NCBI RefSeq assembly: GCF_027913035.1
Contig: NZ_CP115775.1
Span: 1,178,001 to 1,242,000, forward strand
DNA length: 64,000 nucleotides
Reading direction: 5' to 3'
DNA from: Paracoccus albus
GTDB taxonomy: Bacteria; Pseudomonadota; Alphaproteobacteria; Rhodobacterales; Rhodobacteraceae
The notes below the pieces were generated by a model. It saw nothing but the letters and a program-made list of their open reading frames with translations, was not told the origin of the DNA and searched no databases. The translations under genes and the position numbers were made by a program. Positions 18,198 to 26,802 of the stretch are shown here, piece by piece. Position 1 is the stretch's first letter, and the number at the start of each line of letters is the position of its first letter.

Positions 18198-18519
18198 GCG
18201 TCCCGCGACGGAGTGTTTTGGGATGCCTCTACAAACCCACCCGGAATCAAGGCGCAAAGCGCCGCCGGGCAGCGTCCGACCGCCCCCTCGGACGGACCCT
18301 TTGCTGCCCGTCCTCGCCGAACGCCCGTTCGGCGGGATGTCACCATAAACTGCGTCGCTCTACCCGCAGAGCGTCCACCCGCCGGCCTGACGCTGCCCTC
18401 TGTCACGCATGAGTTGGAAAGAGATCTTGCGGCGCTATCTGTCTTTCTTCCGGCTGCGCATCGCTGGTGCTGTTCTCTCAAGCTTGCACCGCCCGGCAAC
18501 ACGCATTAGCTCCCCACTC
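18198..18519. other. Intergenic region before trmFO
   Basis: No gene is supported. The region contains copy A of the dispersed structured element (18240-18349). The rest has no recognisable feature beyond an open upstream extension of trmFO that lacks family similarity. Confidence 0.6.
18240..18349 (+). repeat. Dispersed structured intergenic element, copy A
   Basis: Outer stem CCCGG (18240-18244)/CCGGG (18265-18269) and inner stem GGCGC (18251-18255)/GCGCC (18259-18263) flank an AATCAA strand (18245-18250), with one unpaired base on the other side. A second hairpin GTCCGA (18274-18279)/TCGGAC (18288-18293) and a third CGCCGAAC (18315-18322)/GTTCGGCG (18327-18334) follow. The unit ends in ATAAA (18345-18349). 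Two further copies lie at 20685 and 61679. Confidence 0.8.
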
Positions 18520-19854
18520 ATGGAACCCATTCATATCATCGGTGCCGGTCTGGCCGGCTCAGAAGCTGCGTGGCAGATCAGCCGCGCGGGCGTCCCCGTC
18601 GTGCTGCACGAGATGAGACCAAATGTCGAAACATTCGCCCACAAGACCGGCGATTTCGCAGAAATGGTCTGCTCGAATTCCTTCCGCTCGGATGACGATC
18701 AGAACAACGCCGTGGGCCAGTTGCACTGGGAAATGCGGCAGGCAGGCGGGCTTATCATGGCGATGGCCGACCGTCACAAGCTGCCCGCGGGCGGTGCCTT
18801 GGCGGTAGATCGCGACGCGTTTTCCGCCGATGTGACTGCCGCGCTGCGGGCCGAGCCGCTGATCACGGTTGAAACCGGTGAAATCACCGCGCTGCCCGCT
18901 GACGGCCGCTGGATCATCGCCACCGGCCCGCTGACTTCGGCGGCTCTGGGCGACGCGATCCGGGCCGAGACCGGGGCCGATGCGCTTGCCTTTTTCGATG
19001 CCATCGCGCCCATCGTCTATGCCGATACGATTGATATGGACATCGCCTGGCGGCAATCACGCTATGACAAGGGCGAGACCGAGGAAGAGCGCACGGCCTA
19101 TATCAACTGCCCGATGAACAAGGCGGAGTATGAGGGTTTCATCGATGCGCTTCTGTCCGCCGACAAGACCGAGTTCCATGAGGGCGAGACCGCCGGTTAT
19201 TTCGATGGCTGCCTGCCCATTGAAGTGATGAGCGAACGGGGCCGCGAAACCCTGCGCCACGGGCCGATGAAGCCGGTCGGGCTGACCAATACGCATAAGC
19301 CGGATGAAAAGCCATATGCGGTGGTGCAGCTGCGTCGGGATAACGCGCTCGGGACACTCTATAATATCGTCGGGTTCCAGACCAAGATGAAATACGGCGC
19401 GCAAACCGATGTTTTCCGTATGATTCCCGGCCTGCAGAATGCCAGCTTCGCGCGGCTCGGCGGTATCCATCGCAACAGCTTCCTGAACTCGCCCACGCTG
19501 CTGGACGACCGGATGCGGCTGCGCTCGCGTCCGAACCTGCGCTTTGCCGGGCAGGTGACGGGGGTCGAGGGCTATGTCGAAAGCGCCGCGATGGGGCTGC
19601 TGGCCGGGCGCATGGCCGCCGCCGAGGCAAAGGGGCGCGATCTAGCGCCGCCGCCAGGCACGACGGCAATGGGTGCGCTGATCCATCACATCACCGGCGG
19701 GGCCGAGGCAAAGACCTTCCAGCCCATGAATGTGAATTTCGGGCTGTTTCCCCCGGTTGAGGCCAAGGGCGGCAGGCGGGGCCGCAAGGACCGCTATCCG
19801 GCCTATACCAATCGTGCGAAAGAAGATTTTACCGCATGGCTGGCCGGGGCGTGA
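18520..19854 (+). CDS. trmFO: Methylenetetrahydrofolate-tRNA-(uracil-54-C5)-methyltransferase TrmFO
   Basis: A 444-residue folate- and FAD-dependent enzyme making m5U54 (ribothymidine) in the tRNA T-loop. The N-terminal FAD-binding motif is [13 protein letters not shown] (residues about 5-17). [12 protein letters not shown] near 48 carries the catalytic-cysteine region, and [13 protein letters not shown] and [13 protein letters not shown] near the C terminus are typical. The open frame begins at 18409, but the ATG at 18520 ([10 protein letters not shown]) gives the family start and length. Its end overlaps the gluQ start, and the two tRNA-modifying genes form a pair. Confidence 0.95.
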   Translation: MEPIHIIGAGLAGSEAAWQISRAGVPVVLHEMRPNVETFAHKTGDFAEMVCSNSFRSDDDQNNAVGQLHWEMRQAGGLIMAMADRHKLPAGGALAVDRDAFSADVTAALRAEPLITVETGEITALPADGRWIIATGPLTSAALGDAIRAETGADALAFFDAIAPIVYADTIDMDIAWRQSRYDKGETEEERTAYINCPMNKAEYEGFIDALLSADKTEFHEGETAGYFDGCLPIEVMSERGRETLRHGPMKPVGLTNTHKPDEKPYAVVQLRRDNALGTLYNIVGFQTKMKYGAQTDVFRMIPGLQNASFARLGGIHRNSFLNSPTLLDDRMRLRSRPNLRFAGQVTGVEGYVESAAMGLLAGRMAAAEAKGRDLAPPPGTTAMGALIHHITGGAEAKTFQPMNVNFGLFPPVEAKGGRRGRKDRYPAYTNRAKEDFTAWLAGA

Positions 19855-20678
19855 CGCGCACGCGCTTTGCACCCTCGCCCACGGGGCTGCTGCATCTGGG
19901 TCATGCGTTTTCGGCGCTCGTCTCGGCAGGGAAGGCCAGTCCCGGCCAGTTCCTGCTGCGGATCGAGGATATCGACCGCGACCGCTGCAAGCCGGAATTC
20001 GAGGCGGCGATATTCGAGGATCTGGCCTGGCTCGGTCTGGAATGGCGCCAGCCGGTGATGCGGCAATCTGACCGTATGGCGGTTTATCGGGATGCGCTGT
20101 CTTATCTTGGCGATCTCGGCGTGACCTATCCCTGTTCCTGCACGCGAGGCGACATCAAGGCGGCGCTTTCGGCCCCGCAGGAGGGCGCGTTGATTCACGG
20201 CCCGGATGGGCTGATCTATCCCGGAACATGCCGGGGGCGGTCGATGCGTGATCTGCGTGAGGACGACGTGATACGTCTTGATGCGGGCCGCGCCTTTGAT
20301 CTGATCCGCGACAACATGCTGAGCTTTCGCGACGGTCGCGCGCAGGTTCTTGGCCGTGACGCTTTCCTGAGCGGGATCGGGGACGTGATCCTTGCGCGGC
20401 GGGGGATGGGGACGTCTTATCATTTGTCGGTTGTGCTGGACGATGCGGCGCAGGGGATCGGGTTGGTGACGCGCGGGCTGGATCTGTTCGATTCGACCTG
20501 GATTCATGTACTGCTGCAACGGCTGCTGGATCTGGAAGCGCCGGACTATCACCACCACCGGCTGATCCGGGATGAGGACGGCAAGCGATTGGCCAAACGC
20601 GACGATGCGCGGAGCCTGCGAGAGTTGCGCGGGCAGGGGCTGAGCGCGGCGGAAATCAGGGCGTTGGTCGGAATGTGA
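19836..20678 (+). CDS. gluQ: Glutamyl-Q tRNA(Asp) synthetase
   Basis: A 280-residue paralogue of the GluRS catalytic core that lacks the anticodon-binding domain; it attaches glutamate to queuosine-34 of tRNA-Asp. The HIGH-type motif is [11 protein letters not shown] near residue 13. The zinc-region cysteines are CSCTRGD and GTCRGRS, and the KMSKS-type loop is [10 protein letters not shown] near 248. Two starts are possible: ATG at 19836 (used here; 19-bp overlap with trmFO) or GTG at 19851 in a GTGA overlap. The short length rules out GltX. Confidence 0.93.
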   Translation: MAGRGVTRTRFAPSPTGLLHLGHAFSALVSAGKASPGQFLLRIEDIDRDRCKPEFEAAIFEDLAWLGLEWRQPVMRQSDRMAVYRDALSYLGDLGVTYPCSCTRGDIKAALSAPQEGALIHGPDGLIYPGTCRGRSMRDLREDDVIRLDAGRAFDLIRDNMLSFRDGRAQVLGRDAFLSGIGDVILARRGMGTSYHLSVVLDDAAQGIGLVTRGLDLFDSTWIHVLLQRLLDLEAPDYHHHRLIRDEDGKRLAKRDDARSLRELRGQGLSAAEIRALVGM

Positions 20679-20684
20679 AACCGG

Positions 20685-20780
20685 CCCGGAATCAAGGGCG
20701 ATGCCCACCGGGTCAGCGGCCGACCGTCCCTTGGGCGGCGGTTGGCGCGGAAAAGCGGTTCGGCAAGCTTGCACGATAAA
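20685..20780 (+). repeat. Dispersed structured intergenic element, copy B
   Basis: It starts 7 bp after the gluQ stop. Outer stem CCCGG (20685-20689)/CCGGG (20708-20712) and inner stem GGGC (20696-20699)/GCCC (20703-20706) flank AATCAA (20690-20695), again with a single unpaired base opposite. A GCCGACCG/CGGTTGGC hairpin follows and the unit ends in ATAAA (20776-20780). Compared with copy A, the inner stem changed on both sides and kept pairing. Confidence 0.8.
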
Positions 20781-20857
20781 GCGCCCCGCCCCTACGCTTG
20801 CAGCGGCAACCCACAGTTGATCGCTGGCCCTCTCTCAGTTGCAAGGGCCGTATCAGC

Positions 20858-21217
20858 CTATCCTGCCATCGGCTCCATTATCTCGACCTCTTCCCCCTCG
20901 CGCACTGCGGTATAAAAGCAGCTTCGCCGGTTCGTGTGACAAGCCGGCCCTTCCTGTTCCACCAGCATTAGCAGACAATCCCGATCGCAGTCCACGCGCA
21001 TCTCGACCAGCTTTTGCACATGACCAGAGCTTTCGCCCTTGATCCAGAAACTCTGCCGCGACCGGGACCAGTATGTCACCCGCCCAGACTCCAGCGTCCG
21101 CGCAACGGATTCGGCGTTCATCCAAGCCATCATCAGCACTTCGCCGCTGCTCGCGTCCTGAGCGATGGCGGGGATCAGCCCGTTTGCGTCGAAGCGCAGC
21201 GTGGAAGGATCGAACAT
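20858..21217 (-). CDS. hisI: Phosphoribosyl-AMP cyclohydrolase HisI
   Basis: A 119-residue monofunctional HisI (no fused HisE), opening the adenine ring of PR-AMP in histidine synthesis. Conserved stretches are LMMAWMNAESVARTL, YWSRSRQSFWIKGESSGH and the metal-binding DCDRDCLLMLVEQEGPACHT with three cysteines. The ATG at 21217 (MFDPSTLRFD) has an AAAGGAAA ribosome site; a start five codons upstream is less likely. It stands alone, outside a his operon, on the opposite strand from its neighbours. Confidence 0.95.
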   Translation of the reverse strand: MFDPSTLRFDANGLIPAIAQDASSGEVLMMAWMNAESVARTLESGRVTYWSRSRQSFWIKGESSGHVQKLVEMRVDCDRDCLLMLVEQEGPACHTNRRSCFYTAVREGEEVEIMEPMAG

Positions 21218-21275
21218 CGGGTTTCCTTTCAACCTGTCGATGCCTATCTAGACATTCAGTCAGCCGGGGAAAACC

Positions 21276-21731
21276 ATGTCCGACGCAGATATGATGCAAC
21301 TTTATTCCAAGCGTATTCTCGCATTGGCGGCCGATATCCCGCATCTGGGCAAGATCGAGGATGCGCAGGGCAGCGCCATGAAGCGTTCGCCGCAATGCGG
21401 ATCGACGGTGACGGCGCATGTCCGGCTGCAAGATGGCCGCATCGCGGGTTTCGGGCAAGAGGTGAGGGCCTGCGCCCTTGGTCAGGCCTCGGCGGGGGTC
21501 CTGGGGCAGGGCGTCATGGGTGCCACCCGCGAAGAGATCGCCAAGGGTGCGGAACAACTGCGTGCCATGCTGAAAGAGGCCGGGCCGGTGCCGGACGCGC
21601 CATGGGATGGGCTGGAGGTGTTGATTCCGGCGCGCGAATACCCCAACCGCCACGCCTCGATCTTGCTAAGCTGGCATGCGGCACTGGATGCTATTGATCA
21701 GGCTGACGTCCAATCAACGGCGCAGCGTTAG
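21276..21731 (+). CDS. IscU/NifU N-terminal-like iron-sulfur scaffold family protein
   Basis: A 151-residue protein resembling the NifU/IscU N-terminal scaffold fold. Recognisable pieces are the start (DADMMQLYSKRILALA), a CGSTV segment near residue 42 that fits the first cluster cysteine, and a CALGQASA segment near 66 that fits the second. The C-terminal third (EYPNRHASILLSW) has histidine but no third cysteine, so it is not a canonical IscU; related short proteins are common in alphaproteobacteria. It is divergent from hisI across 58 bp and its end lies 16 bp before the IS256 left repeat. The role in cluster assembly is inferred only. Confidence 0.78.
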   Translation: MSDADMMQLYSKRILALAADIPHLGKIEDAQGSAMKRSPQCGSTVTAHVRLQDGRIAGFGQEVRACALGQASAGVLGQGVMGATREEIAKGAEQLRAMLKEAGPVPDAPWDGLEVLIPAREYPNRHASILLSWHAALDAIDQADVQSTAQR

Positions 21732-21747
21732 GAGAGGAGAAATAGCT

Positions 21748-23102
21748 GAAAGTTGGTGATGGCCCCTGAGGGGCGGCATATCATGGCGGTGTTCAAGACG
21801 CCGTCAATTCTCGTAGAGAAAGGGATATGCCACATGAGAGAAGATACCATCACCGGCTTGCCTGATCCATCCGGATTTTCCGCCGATCCGCTCACCGACC
21901 TGATCCGGTCTGGAGCGCGGCAATTGATCGAACAGGCGCTTGAGGCTGAGCTTGGCGCGTTGCTTGCGCAGTTTGCCGATGACAGGACACCGATGGGGCA
22001 TGCTCGGGTCGTCCGACATGGCCACTTGCCAGAGCGCGAGGTCATGACCGGCGTCGGCCCTGTGGCCGTGAAAGTGCCGCGCGTTCGGGACCGCGGTGAG
22101 CAGGCTGAGAAGGTGCGCTTCACCTCGTCGATCCTGCCGCCGTATCTACGCAAGGCCAAATCCGTCGAGGAATTGCTGCCCTGGCTCTATTTGAAGGGCA
22201 TTTCCACGGGTGATTTCCAGGAAGCCCTGGCCGCGCTGCTTGGCCCGACTGCGGCTGGCCTGTCATCCACCACGATTTCGCGCCTCAAAGCCGACTGGTG
22301 GGAGGATTATGCACGTTGGCAGAAACGCGACCTCAGTGCCCGGCGCATCGTCTATGTCTGGGCGGACGGCGTGTATTTCCAGCCACGAATGGAAGAGAAA
22401 CAATGCGTCCTGGTTCTCATTGGCGCGGATGAATGGGGTCGAAAGGAAATTCTGGGCCTGACGGACGGCTTATCGGGAAAGCACCCAGAGCTGGCGTGAG
22501 CTGCTCCTCGATCTCAAGCGACGCGGCCTTTCTCACGCACCCGATCTGGCCGTTGGCGACGGCGCACTCGGGTTCTGGGCAGCCCTGCGCGAGGTGTTTG
22601 GAGACCCCTGTGAACAGCGCTGCTGGTTCCACAAAACCGGAAATGTCCTGAATGCGATGCCCAAGTCGGTCCAGGCCAAAGCCAAGGGCCATCTGCATGA
22701 TATCTGGCAGGCGGAGACGAAGGCCGAGGCCAACGCTGCCTTCGACTTCTTCGTCGAAACCTACGGTGTGAAATACGAAAAGGCGGTGGCCAAGCTGGTC
22801 AAGGACCGCGAGGGGCTACTTGCTTTCTATGACTTCCCTGCGGAACACTGGAAACATATCAGGACAACCAACCCCATCGAAAGCACCTTCGCCACCGTCC
22901 GTCACCGAACCGGCAAAACCAAGGGCTGCTTGAGCCGCAAAACCGGGCTGGCAATGGCGTTCAAACTGATGATGTCAGCGCAGGGCAAATGGCGAAAACT
23001 CGACGGATCAAACCGCATGCCTGAGATCATTCAGGGCATTGCATTCATCGACGGCATCAAGCAACTTCAACCGGCCGCCTGATAACGCCGTCACCAACTT
23101 TC
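21748..23102 (+). mobile_element. IS256-family insertion sequence
   Basis: A 1355-bp element bounded by 16-bp terminal inverted repeats with one mismatch: GAAAGTTGGTGATGGC at 21748-21763 and its inverted form GCCGTCACCAACTTTC at 23087-23102. It contains a single transposase reading frame of the Mutator/IS256 type, now frameshifted. No perfect 8-9 bp direct repeat is seen at the ends; the flanks share only ATAGCT (21742-21747 and 23107-23112). The target lies between the NifU-like gene and sequence that may once have been coding on the minus strand. Confidence 0.88.
21834..23082 (+). pseudogene. IS256-family transposase with one frameshift
   Basis: The first frame runs from ATG 21834 (MREDTITGLPDPSG; an upstream ATG at 21783 is possible) to a TGA at 22497-22499. 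The second frame carries the rest to 23082. An extra T at 22470/22471 (GGCTTATCGG where GGC TAT CGG is expected) explains the shift, after KEILGLTDG. Removing it gives one protein of about 415 residues, normal for the family. The catalytic acids are all present: D in YVWADGVYF, D in LAVGDGALGFW and E in NPIESTFATVRHRT. The copy is therefore recently broken, or the base is a sequencing error. Confidence 0.9.
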
Positions 23103-23356
23103 GGGCATAGCTCGCTGCGGTATTCGCCCCATTCGATGGGCCGCTTGCCGCGGTGGAAGCTGGTAGTGCCCTTCCATTGGTTTGCTCCGCTGTAATGAGT
23201 GGAAAGGGATCAGCGCTACAAGTAAATAGCGGATGGAGATTCCTGTCGACTCTGACAAAACAGCTATACGGTGCCGCGAATCGCATCAGCTAAACAAATG
23301 CCCCCGCGGCGGTGCCGCAAGGGCGCACTCGCTAACACAAACTAATTACCGCAGGC
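23103..23356. other. Intergenic region right of the IS, with a possible gene remnant
   Basis: No intact gene is supported. On the minus strand, from about 23195 down to the IS end at 23103, one frame reads NQWKGTTSFHRGKRPIEWG and then EYRSEL. It looks protein-like but has a stop just upstream and no start. The region is more AT-rich than its neighbours. It also has a hairpin-like GCCCCCGCGGCGGTGCCGC area near 23300. Confidence 0.35.
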
Positions 23357-23770
23357 TTACTGCGCCGTAATAGTCGCCATCACCAGCTCCTCATCCACCC
23401 GGATCGGCCCATCCTCTGTCGCGCCGAGTGTGTATTCGAAGGCTCCGGTCGTCTCGCCGCCCTCTTCGCCATGGACCATCAGCATCAGCATGTCACCGCT
23501 GGCGACCTCTTCGGTCAGGATGGCGGCGACGTCGCTGGTTTCGCCCATGCGGATGGGGGCGTAGCCGACGACGGGGCCGGGCTGCATTTCGGCATCGGTG
23601 CGGTGCACGACCATCCAGCCATTGGCGGGTGCGACAATGCGCGTGGCGCTGACGACGCCATTGCTGACGTCCTGATCGGCGGCTTCGACCATCGGGGTCA
23701 TTGCATCCTGCGCGAACGCAGCGCCGGTGCCGAGAATTGCGATAGCGGTCGTCAGTGTCAGAATTTTCAT
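23357..23770 (-). CDS. Secreted protein with DUF7282-like domain
   Basis: A 137-residue exported protein. A signal peptide (MKILTLTTAIAILGTGAAFA, cleaved about residue 20) precedes a single compact domain with DQDVSNGVVSATRIVAPANG, WMVVHRTDAEMQPG, PVVGYAPIRMGETSDV and a C-terminal GPIRVDEELVMATITAQ. The pattern (VxxxxVxAPxxGWxVVH and a repeated charged-acidic organisation) resembles DUF7282, seen in secreted archaeal and bacterial proteins of unknown role. It is acidic and lacks cysteines. It is followed on the same strand, 100 bp upstream, by a 59-residue ORF. Assignment to the DUF is from memory of the pattern. Confidence 0.7.
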   Translation of the reverse strand: MKILTLTTAIAILGTGAAFAQDAMTPMVEAADQDVSNGVVSATRIVAPANGWMVVHRTDAEMQPGPVVGYAPIRMGETSDVAAILTEEVASGDMLMLMVHGEEGGETTGAFEYTLGATEDGPIRVDEELVMATITAQ

Positions 23771-23870
23771 AACTATACTCCGTCAAAAGGCTGGCCGTTA
23801 TTGGACAGCTTGACGAAGGGACGGCGCGCAGGCGGCGAAAGTTGCGGCGATCACGGGGTCGTGAAGGCAA

Positions 23871-24050
23871 CTATTTCCTGCCGCCACCCATCGGGAACCA
23901 CATGCCCAGCCAGATATCGAACCAGGCATTCTGCCAGTCGCGGATCATCTGGTTCTGGGCCTTGTGCATCTCGGCCATCATCTGCCCGCGCGAGGCGCCG
24001 GCGATGCTGTTCGCTGTGGAAAGCCAAACACTCATCCAGGGATTCTTCAT
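23871..24050 (-). CDS. Small tryptophan- and methionine-rich protein, 59 residues
   Basis: A short ORF: ATG at 24050 with a GGAGATCGTT ribosome site, TAG at 23873-23871. The protein begins MKNPWMSVWLSTANSIAGAS, continues with RGQMMAEMHKAQNQMIRDWQ and ends NAWFDIWLGMWFPMGGGRK. It has six tryptophans and eight methionines, an amphipathic central helix and a hydrophobic C-terminal quarter with a glycine-lysine tail. This composition and a proper ribosome site support a real gene, perhaps membrane- or granule-surface-associated. No family is recognised. It could be co-transcribed with the downstream DUF7282-like gene. Confidence 0.65.
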   Translation of the reverse strand: MKNPWMSVWLSTANSIAGASRGQMMAEMHKAQNQMIRDWQNAWFDIWLGMWFPMGGGRK

Positions 24051-24181
24051 AACGATCTCCGGCTTAAATTGAGGCCATCGCAGTTACGCAGATGCAGGCG
24101 GCAAAATCAACGGCTATGAGGGAAGAGTTATGTGCATCCTCATATGCAGCGCAAGCATCGGCGAAAAATCCAAGAAAATGC

Positions 24182-24210
24182 TTGTCACCACGGGCAAAGG
24201 CGCATATAGG
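24182..24210 (+). promoter_or_regulatory. Candidate sigma-70 promoter for rpmC operon
   Basis: TTGTCA (24182-24187), a 17-bp spacer and TATAGG (24205-24210) match the housekeeping consensus well. The site lies about 85 bp upstream of rpmC and would let the ribosomal genes from rpmC onward be transcribed without the rplP-side genes, which are absent here. Confidence 0.55.
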
Positions 24211-24293
24211 CACGGCTTCATCACGAAACTCCACCGGATCAAGGGTGGCCCGCAATGCGGGGCTCTCCGGTGATGTTGAAAGGAAGAAGCGCA

Positions 24294-24500
24294 ATGAAAG
24301 CGCAGGAATTGAAAGAAAAAACGCCCGAGCAGCTGAATGAGCAGCTCGTCGCGCTGAAAAAGGAAGCGTTCAATCTGCGCTTCCAGCAGGCCACCGGCCA
24401 GCTCGAATCGACTGCACGTATGCGCAGCGTCCGCCGTGACGTGGCCCGCGTGAAGACCGTTCTGAACCAGAAAGCGGCAGAAGCCGCCTCGTCGAAGTAA
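24294..24500 (+). CDS. rpmC: 50S ribosomal protein L29
   Basis: A 68-residue L29, at the polypeptide exit tunnel where SRP and trigger factor dock. The start [19 protein letters not shown] and the [16 protein letters not shown] segment are diagnostic. The open frame begins at 24255, but the ATG at 24294 has an AAAGGAAG ribosome site. It normally follows rplP; here it is the first gene of the block, preceded by minus-strand genes. Confidence 0.97.
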   Translation: MKAQELKEKTPEQLNEQLVALKKEAFNLRFQQATGQLESTARMRSVRRDVARVKTVLNQKAAEAASSK

Positions 24501-24510
24501 GGGGACCGAT

Positions 24511-24759
24511 ATGCCCAAACGCATCCTGCAAGGCAAAGTCGTCTCGGACAAGAACGAGCAGACCGTAACCGTTCTGGTGGAACGCCGCTTCAAGCACCCG
24601 CTGCTGCACAAGACCGTGCGTTCGTCGAAGAAATACCGCGCCCATGACGCGGATAACGCATTCAAGGTCGGTGACACCGTTCGTATCGTCGAATGTGCGC
24701 CGGTCTCGAAGACCAAACGCTGGACCGTTCTGACGGATGACGCAGCCGCGTCGGCCTGA
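24511..24759 (+). CDS. rpsQ: 30S ribosomal protein S17
   Basis: An 82-residue S17, a primary 16S rRNA binder with an OB fold. [43 protein letters not shown] and [18 protein letters not shown] are typical. It lies 10 bp after rpmC, with 65 bp to rplN that contain a hairpin. Confidence 0.97.
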   Translation: MPKRILQGKVVSDKNEQTVTVLVERRFKHPLLHKTVRSSKKYRAHDADNAFKVGDTVRIVECAPVSKTKRWTVLTDDAAASA

Positions 24760-24781
24760 GGTCCAGTAATATTCGAAACCC

Positions 24782-24807
24782 TGGGGCGGCATGCATCGCC
24801 GTCCCCA
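24782..24807 (+). other. Intercistronic hairpin between rpsQ and rplN
   Basis: TGGGGCGGC (24782-24790) pairs with GCCG-T-CCCCA (24798-24807) with one bulged T. A hairpin of the same design (GGGCGGC facing GCCGTCCC) lies between rplR and rpsE. There is no T-run, so it is more likely a processing or translation-control structure than a terminator. Confidence 0.45.
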
Positions 24808-24824
24808 AAGGTCGGGAGTAAACC

Positions 24825-25193
24825 ATGATCCAGATGCAAACCAATCTGGATGTAGCTGACAACTCCGGCGCTCGCCGGGTGCAGTGCATCAAGGTTCTGG
24901 GTGGTTCGCACCGTCGCTATGCGTCGGTGGGCGACATCATTGTCGTTTCCGTTAAGGAAGCCATCCCGCGTGGTCGCGTGAAGAAAGGTGACGTCCGCAA
25001 GGCCGTCGTCGTGCGCACCGCCAAAGAAGTGAAACGCGAAGACGGCACCTCGATCCGCTTCGACCAGAACGCCGCCGTCATCCTGAACAACCAGGGCGAA
25101 CCGGTCGGCACCCGTATCTTCGGGCCGGTCGTGCGCGAGCTGCGCGCGAAGAACTTCATGAAGATCATCTCGCTCGCTCCGGAGGTGCTGTAA
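24825..25193 (+). CDS. rplN: 50S ribosomal protein L14
   Basis: A 122-residue L14, part of the subunit interface with L19. [40 protein letters not shown] and [24 protein letters not shown] match the family over its whole length. A GGGAGTAAACC ribosome site precedes the ATG. The stop overlaps the rplX start (TAATG). Confidence 0.98.
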   Translation: MIQMQTNLDVADNSGARRVQCIKVLGGSHRRYASVGDIIVVSVKEAIPRGRVKKGDVRKAVVVRTAKEVKREDGTSIRFDQNAAVILNNQGEPVGTRIFGPVVRELRAKNFMKIISLAPEVL

Positions 25194-25498
25194 TGGCTGC
25201 CAAGCTGAAAAAAGGCGACAAGGTCGTCGTCCTTGCCGGCAAGGACAAGGGCAAGCAGGGTGAGATCACGCAGGTTCTGCCGAAAGACGGCAAGGCTGTC
25301 GTCGACGGCGTGAACATCGCGCTGCGTCACACCCGTCAGTCGCAGAATTCGCAGGGCGGCCGTGTTCCCAAGAACATGCCGATCGACCTGTCGAACCTGG
25401 CTCTGCTGGACAAGAACGGCAAAGCGACCCGCGTCGGCTTCCGCGAGGAAGACGGCAAGAAGGTCCGTTTCGCCAAGACCACGGGAGACGTTATCTGA
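25193..25498 (+). CDS. rplX: 50S ribosomal protein L24
   Basis: A 101-residue L24, an assembly initiator of the large subunit. The KOW motif is [20 protein letters not shown] near the N terminus, and the [17 protein letters not shown] segment is typical. It is coupled by one-base overlaps to both rplN and rplE. Confidence 0.97.
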   Translation: MAAKLKKGDKVVVLAGKDKGKQGEITQVLPKDGKAVVDGVNIALRHTRQSQNSQGGRVPKNMPIDLSNLALLDKNGKATRVGFREEDGKKVRFAKTTGDVI

Positions 25499-26058
25499 TG
25501 CTGGACCAAGCACAATACACCCCGCGCCTGAAGTCGGCATACAAGGACAAGGTCCGTGCCGCACTGAAGGAAGAGTTCGGCTATAAGAACGACATGCAGA
25601 TCCCGCGTCTGGACAAGATCGTCCTGAACATGGGCATCGGCGAGGCCGTCAAGGACACCAAGAAGGTCAAGCAAGGCGCGGATGAGTTGTCGCTGATCGC
25701 CGGTCAGAAAGCCGTGATCACGAAGGCAAAGAAGTCCATCGCCGGCTTCCGCGTCCGTGAAGAAATGCCGCTGGGTGCCAAGGTAACCCTGCGCGGCGAC
25801 CGGATGTACGAATTCCTGGATCGTCTGATCAACATCGCGCTGCCCCGCGTCCGCGACTTCCGCGGTGTTAAAGGCACGGCTTTCGACGGCCGCGGCAACT
25901 ATGCCATGGGCCTGAAAGAGCACATCGTTTTCCCGGAAATCAACTTCGACAAGGTCGACGAAGTTCTGGGGATGGATATCATCATCTGCACCACCGCGAA
26001 GACCGACGCGGAAGCGAAATCGCTGTTGAAGCAATTCAACATGCCGTTCAACAGCTGA
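25498..26058 (+). CDS. rplE: 50S ribosomal protein L5
   Basis: A 186-residue L5, which binds 5S rRNA in the central protuberance. [49 protein letters not shown] and [20 protein letters not shown] are hallmarks. The start overlaps the rplX stop (TGATG). Confidence 0.98.
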   Translation: MLDQAQYTPRLKSAYKDKVRAALKEEFGYKNDMQIPRLDKIVLNMGIGEAVKDTKKVKQGADELSLIAGQKAVITKAKKSIAGFRVREEMPLGAKVTLRGDRMYEFLDRLINIALPRVRDFRGVKGTAFDGRGNYAMGLKEHIVFPEINFDKVDEVLGMDIIICTTAKTDAEAKSLLKQFNMPFNS

Positions 26059-26077
26059 TCGCGGAGGGAAAGAAGAT

Positions 26078-26383
26078 ATGGCTAAGAAATCCATGATCGA
26101 GCGCGAGAAGAAGCGCGAACGTCTCGTCAAGCAATACGCCGAAAAGCGTGCCGAACTGAACGAGATCATCCACGATCAAGAGCGTCCGATGGAAGAGCGC
26201 TTCAAGGCTACGCTGAAGCTGGCCGAACTGCCGCGCAACTCTTCGGCGACGCGCCTGCACAACCGGTGCCAGCTGACCGGCCGTCCGCATGCGTATTACC
26301 GCAAACTGAAACTCAGCCGGATCATGCTGCGCGAGCTTGGTGCTCAGGGCGCGATCCCGGGCCTGGTCAAATCGAGTTGGTAA
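26078..26383 (+). CDS. rpsN: 30S ribosomal protein S14 (long, zinc-free form)
   Basis: A 101-residue S14 of the long C-minus class: the zinc cysteine set is missing, with only the single cysteine of [35 protein letters not shown] and [18 protein letters not shown] complete the match. It is 19 bp after rplE with a GGAGGGAAAG ribosome site. Confidence 0.97.
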   Translation: MAKKSMIEREKKRERLVKQYAEKRAELNEIIHDQERPMEERFKATLKLAELPRNSSATRLHNRCQLTGRPHAYYRKLKLSRIMLRELGAQGAIPGLVKSSW

Positions 26384-26393
26384 GGGGGCGACA

Positions 26394-26792
26394 ATGAATA
26401 TGAACGATCCTCTCGGCGATATGCTGACCCGTATCCGCAACTCGCAGTTGCGCGGCAAATCGACCGTCCGCTCGCCGTCCTCCAAGCTGCGCGCCTGGGT
26501 TCTGGATGTGCTGCAGGCCGAAGGCTATATCCGCGGCTATGAAGAAGTCACCACCGAGGCCGGCCATACAGAGCTGGAAATCTCGTTGAAATACTTCGAA
26601 GGCCAGCCGGTTATCCGCGAACTCGCCCGTGTGTCCAAGCCGGGTCGCCGCGTCTATGCCGGTGCCAAGGAAATCCCGCAGGTCCGTCAGGGTCTGGGCG
26701 TTTCCATCGTCTCGACGCCGAAAGGCGTGATGTCGGATGCAAATGCACGTAACGCCAATGTCGGCGGTGAAGTGCTCTGCACCGTATTCTAA
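26394..26792 (+). CDS. rpsH: 30S ribosomal protein S8
   Basis: A 132-residue S8, a 16S central-domain binder and, in E. coli, the translational repressor of the spc operon. [19 protein letters not shown] at the start and [18 protein letters not shown] near the end are diagnostic. The open frame runs upstream to 26337, but the ATG at 26394 after AAGGGGGCGAC is the family start. Confidence 0.97.
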   Translation: MNMNDPLGDMLTRIRNSQLRGKSTVRSPSSKLRAWVLDVLQAEGYIRGYEEVTTEAGHTELEISLKYFEGQPVIRELARVSKPGRRVYAGAKEIPQVRQGLGVSIVSTPKGVMSDANARNANVGGEVLCTVF

Positions 26793-26802
26793 GGAGGGCA
26801 GG

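Noticed and set aside
21740-23112. Perfect target-site duplication of the IS256 element
   Set aside because: The 8 bp at each end (AAATAGCT and GGGCATAG) differ; only the shifted ATAGCT is shared.
24130-24273. 47-codon plus-strand ORF before rpmC with a fair ribosome site
   Set aside because: The peptide has no recognisable features and it would start upstream of the candidate rpmC promoter; considered as a leader peptide but not supported.
24064-24294. Minus-strand 76-codon ORF upstream of rpmC
   Set aside because: It overlaps the candidate promoter, has no ribosome site and its amino acid make-up is not convincing.
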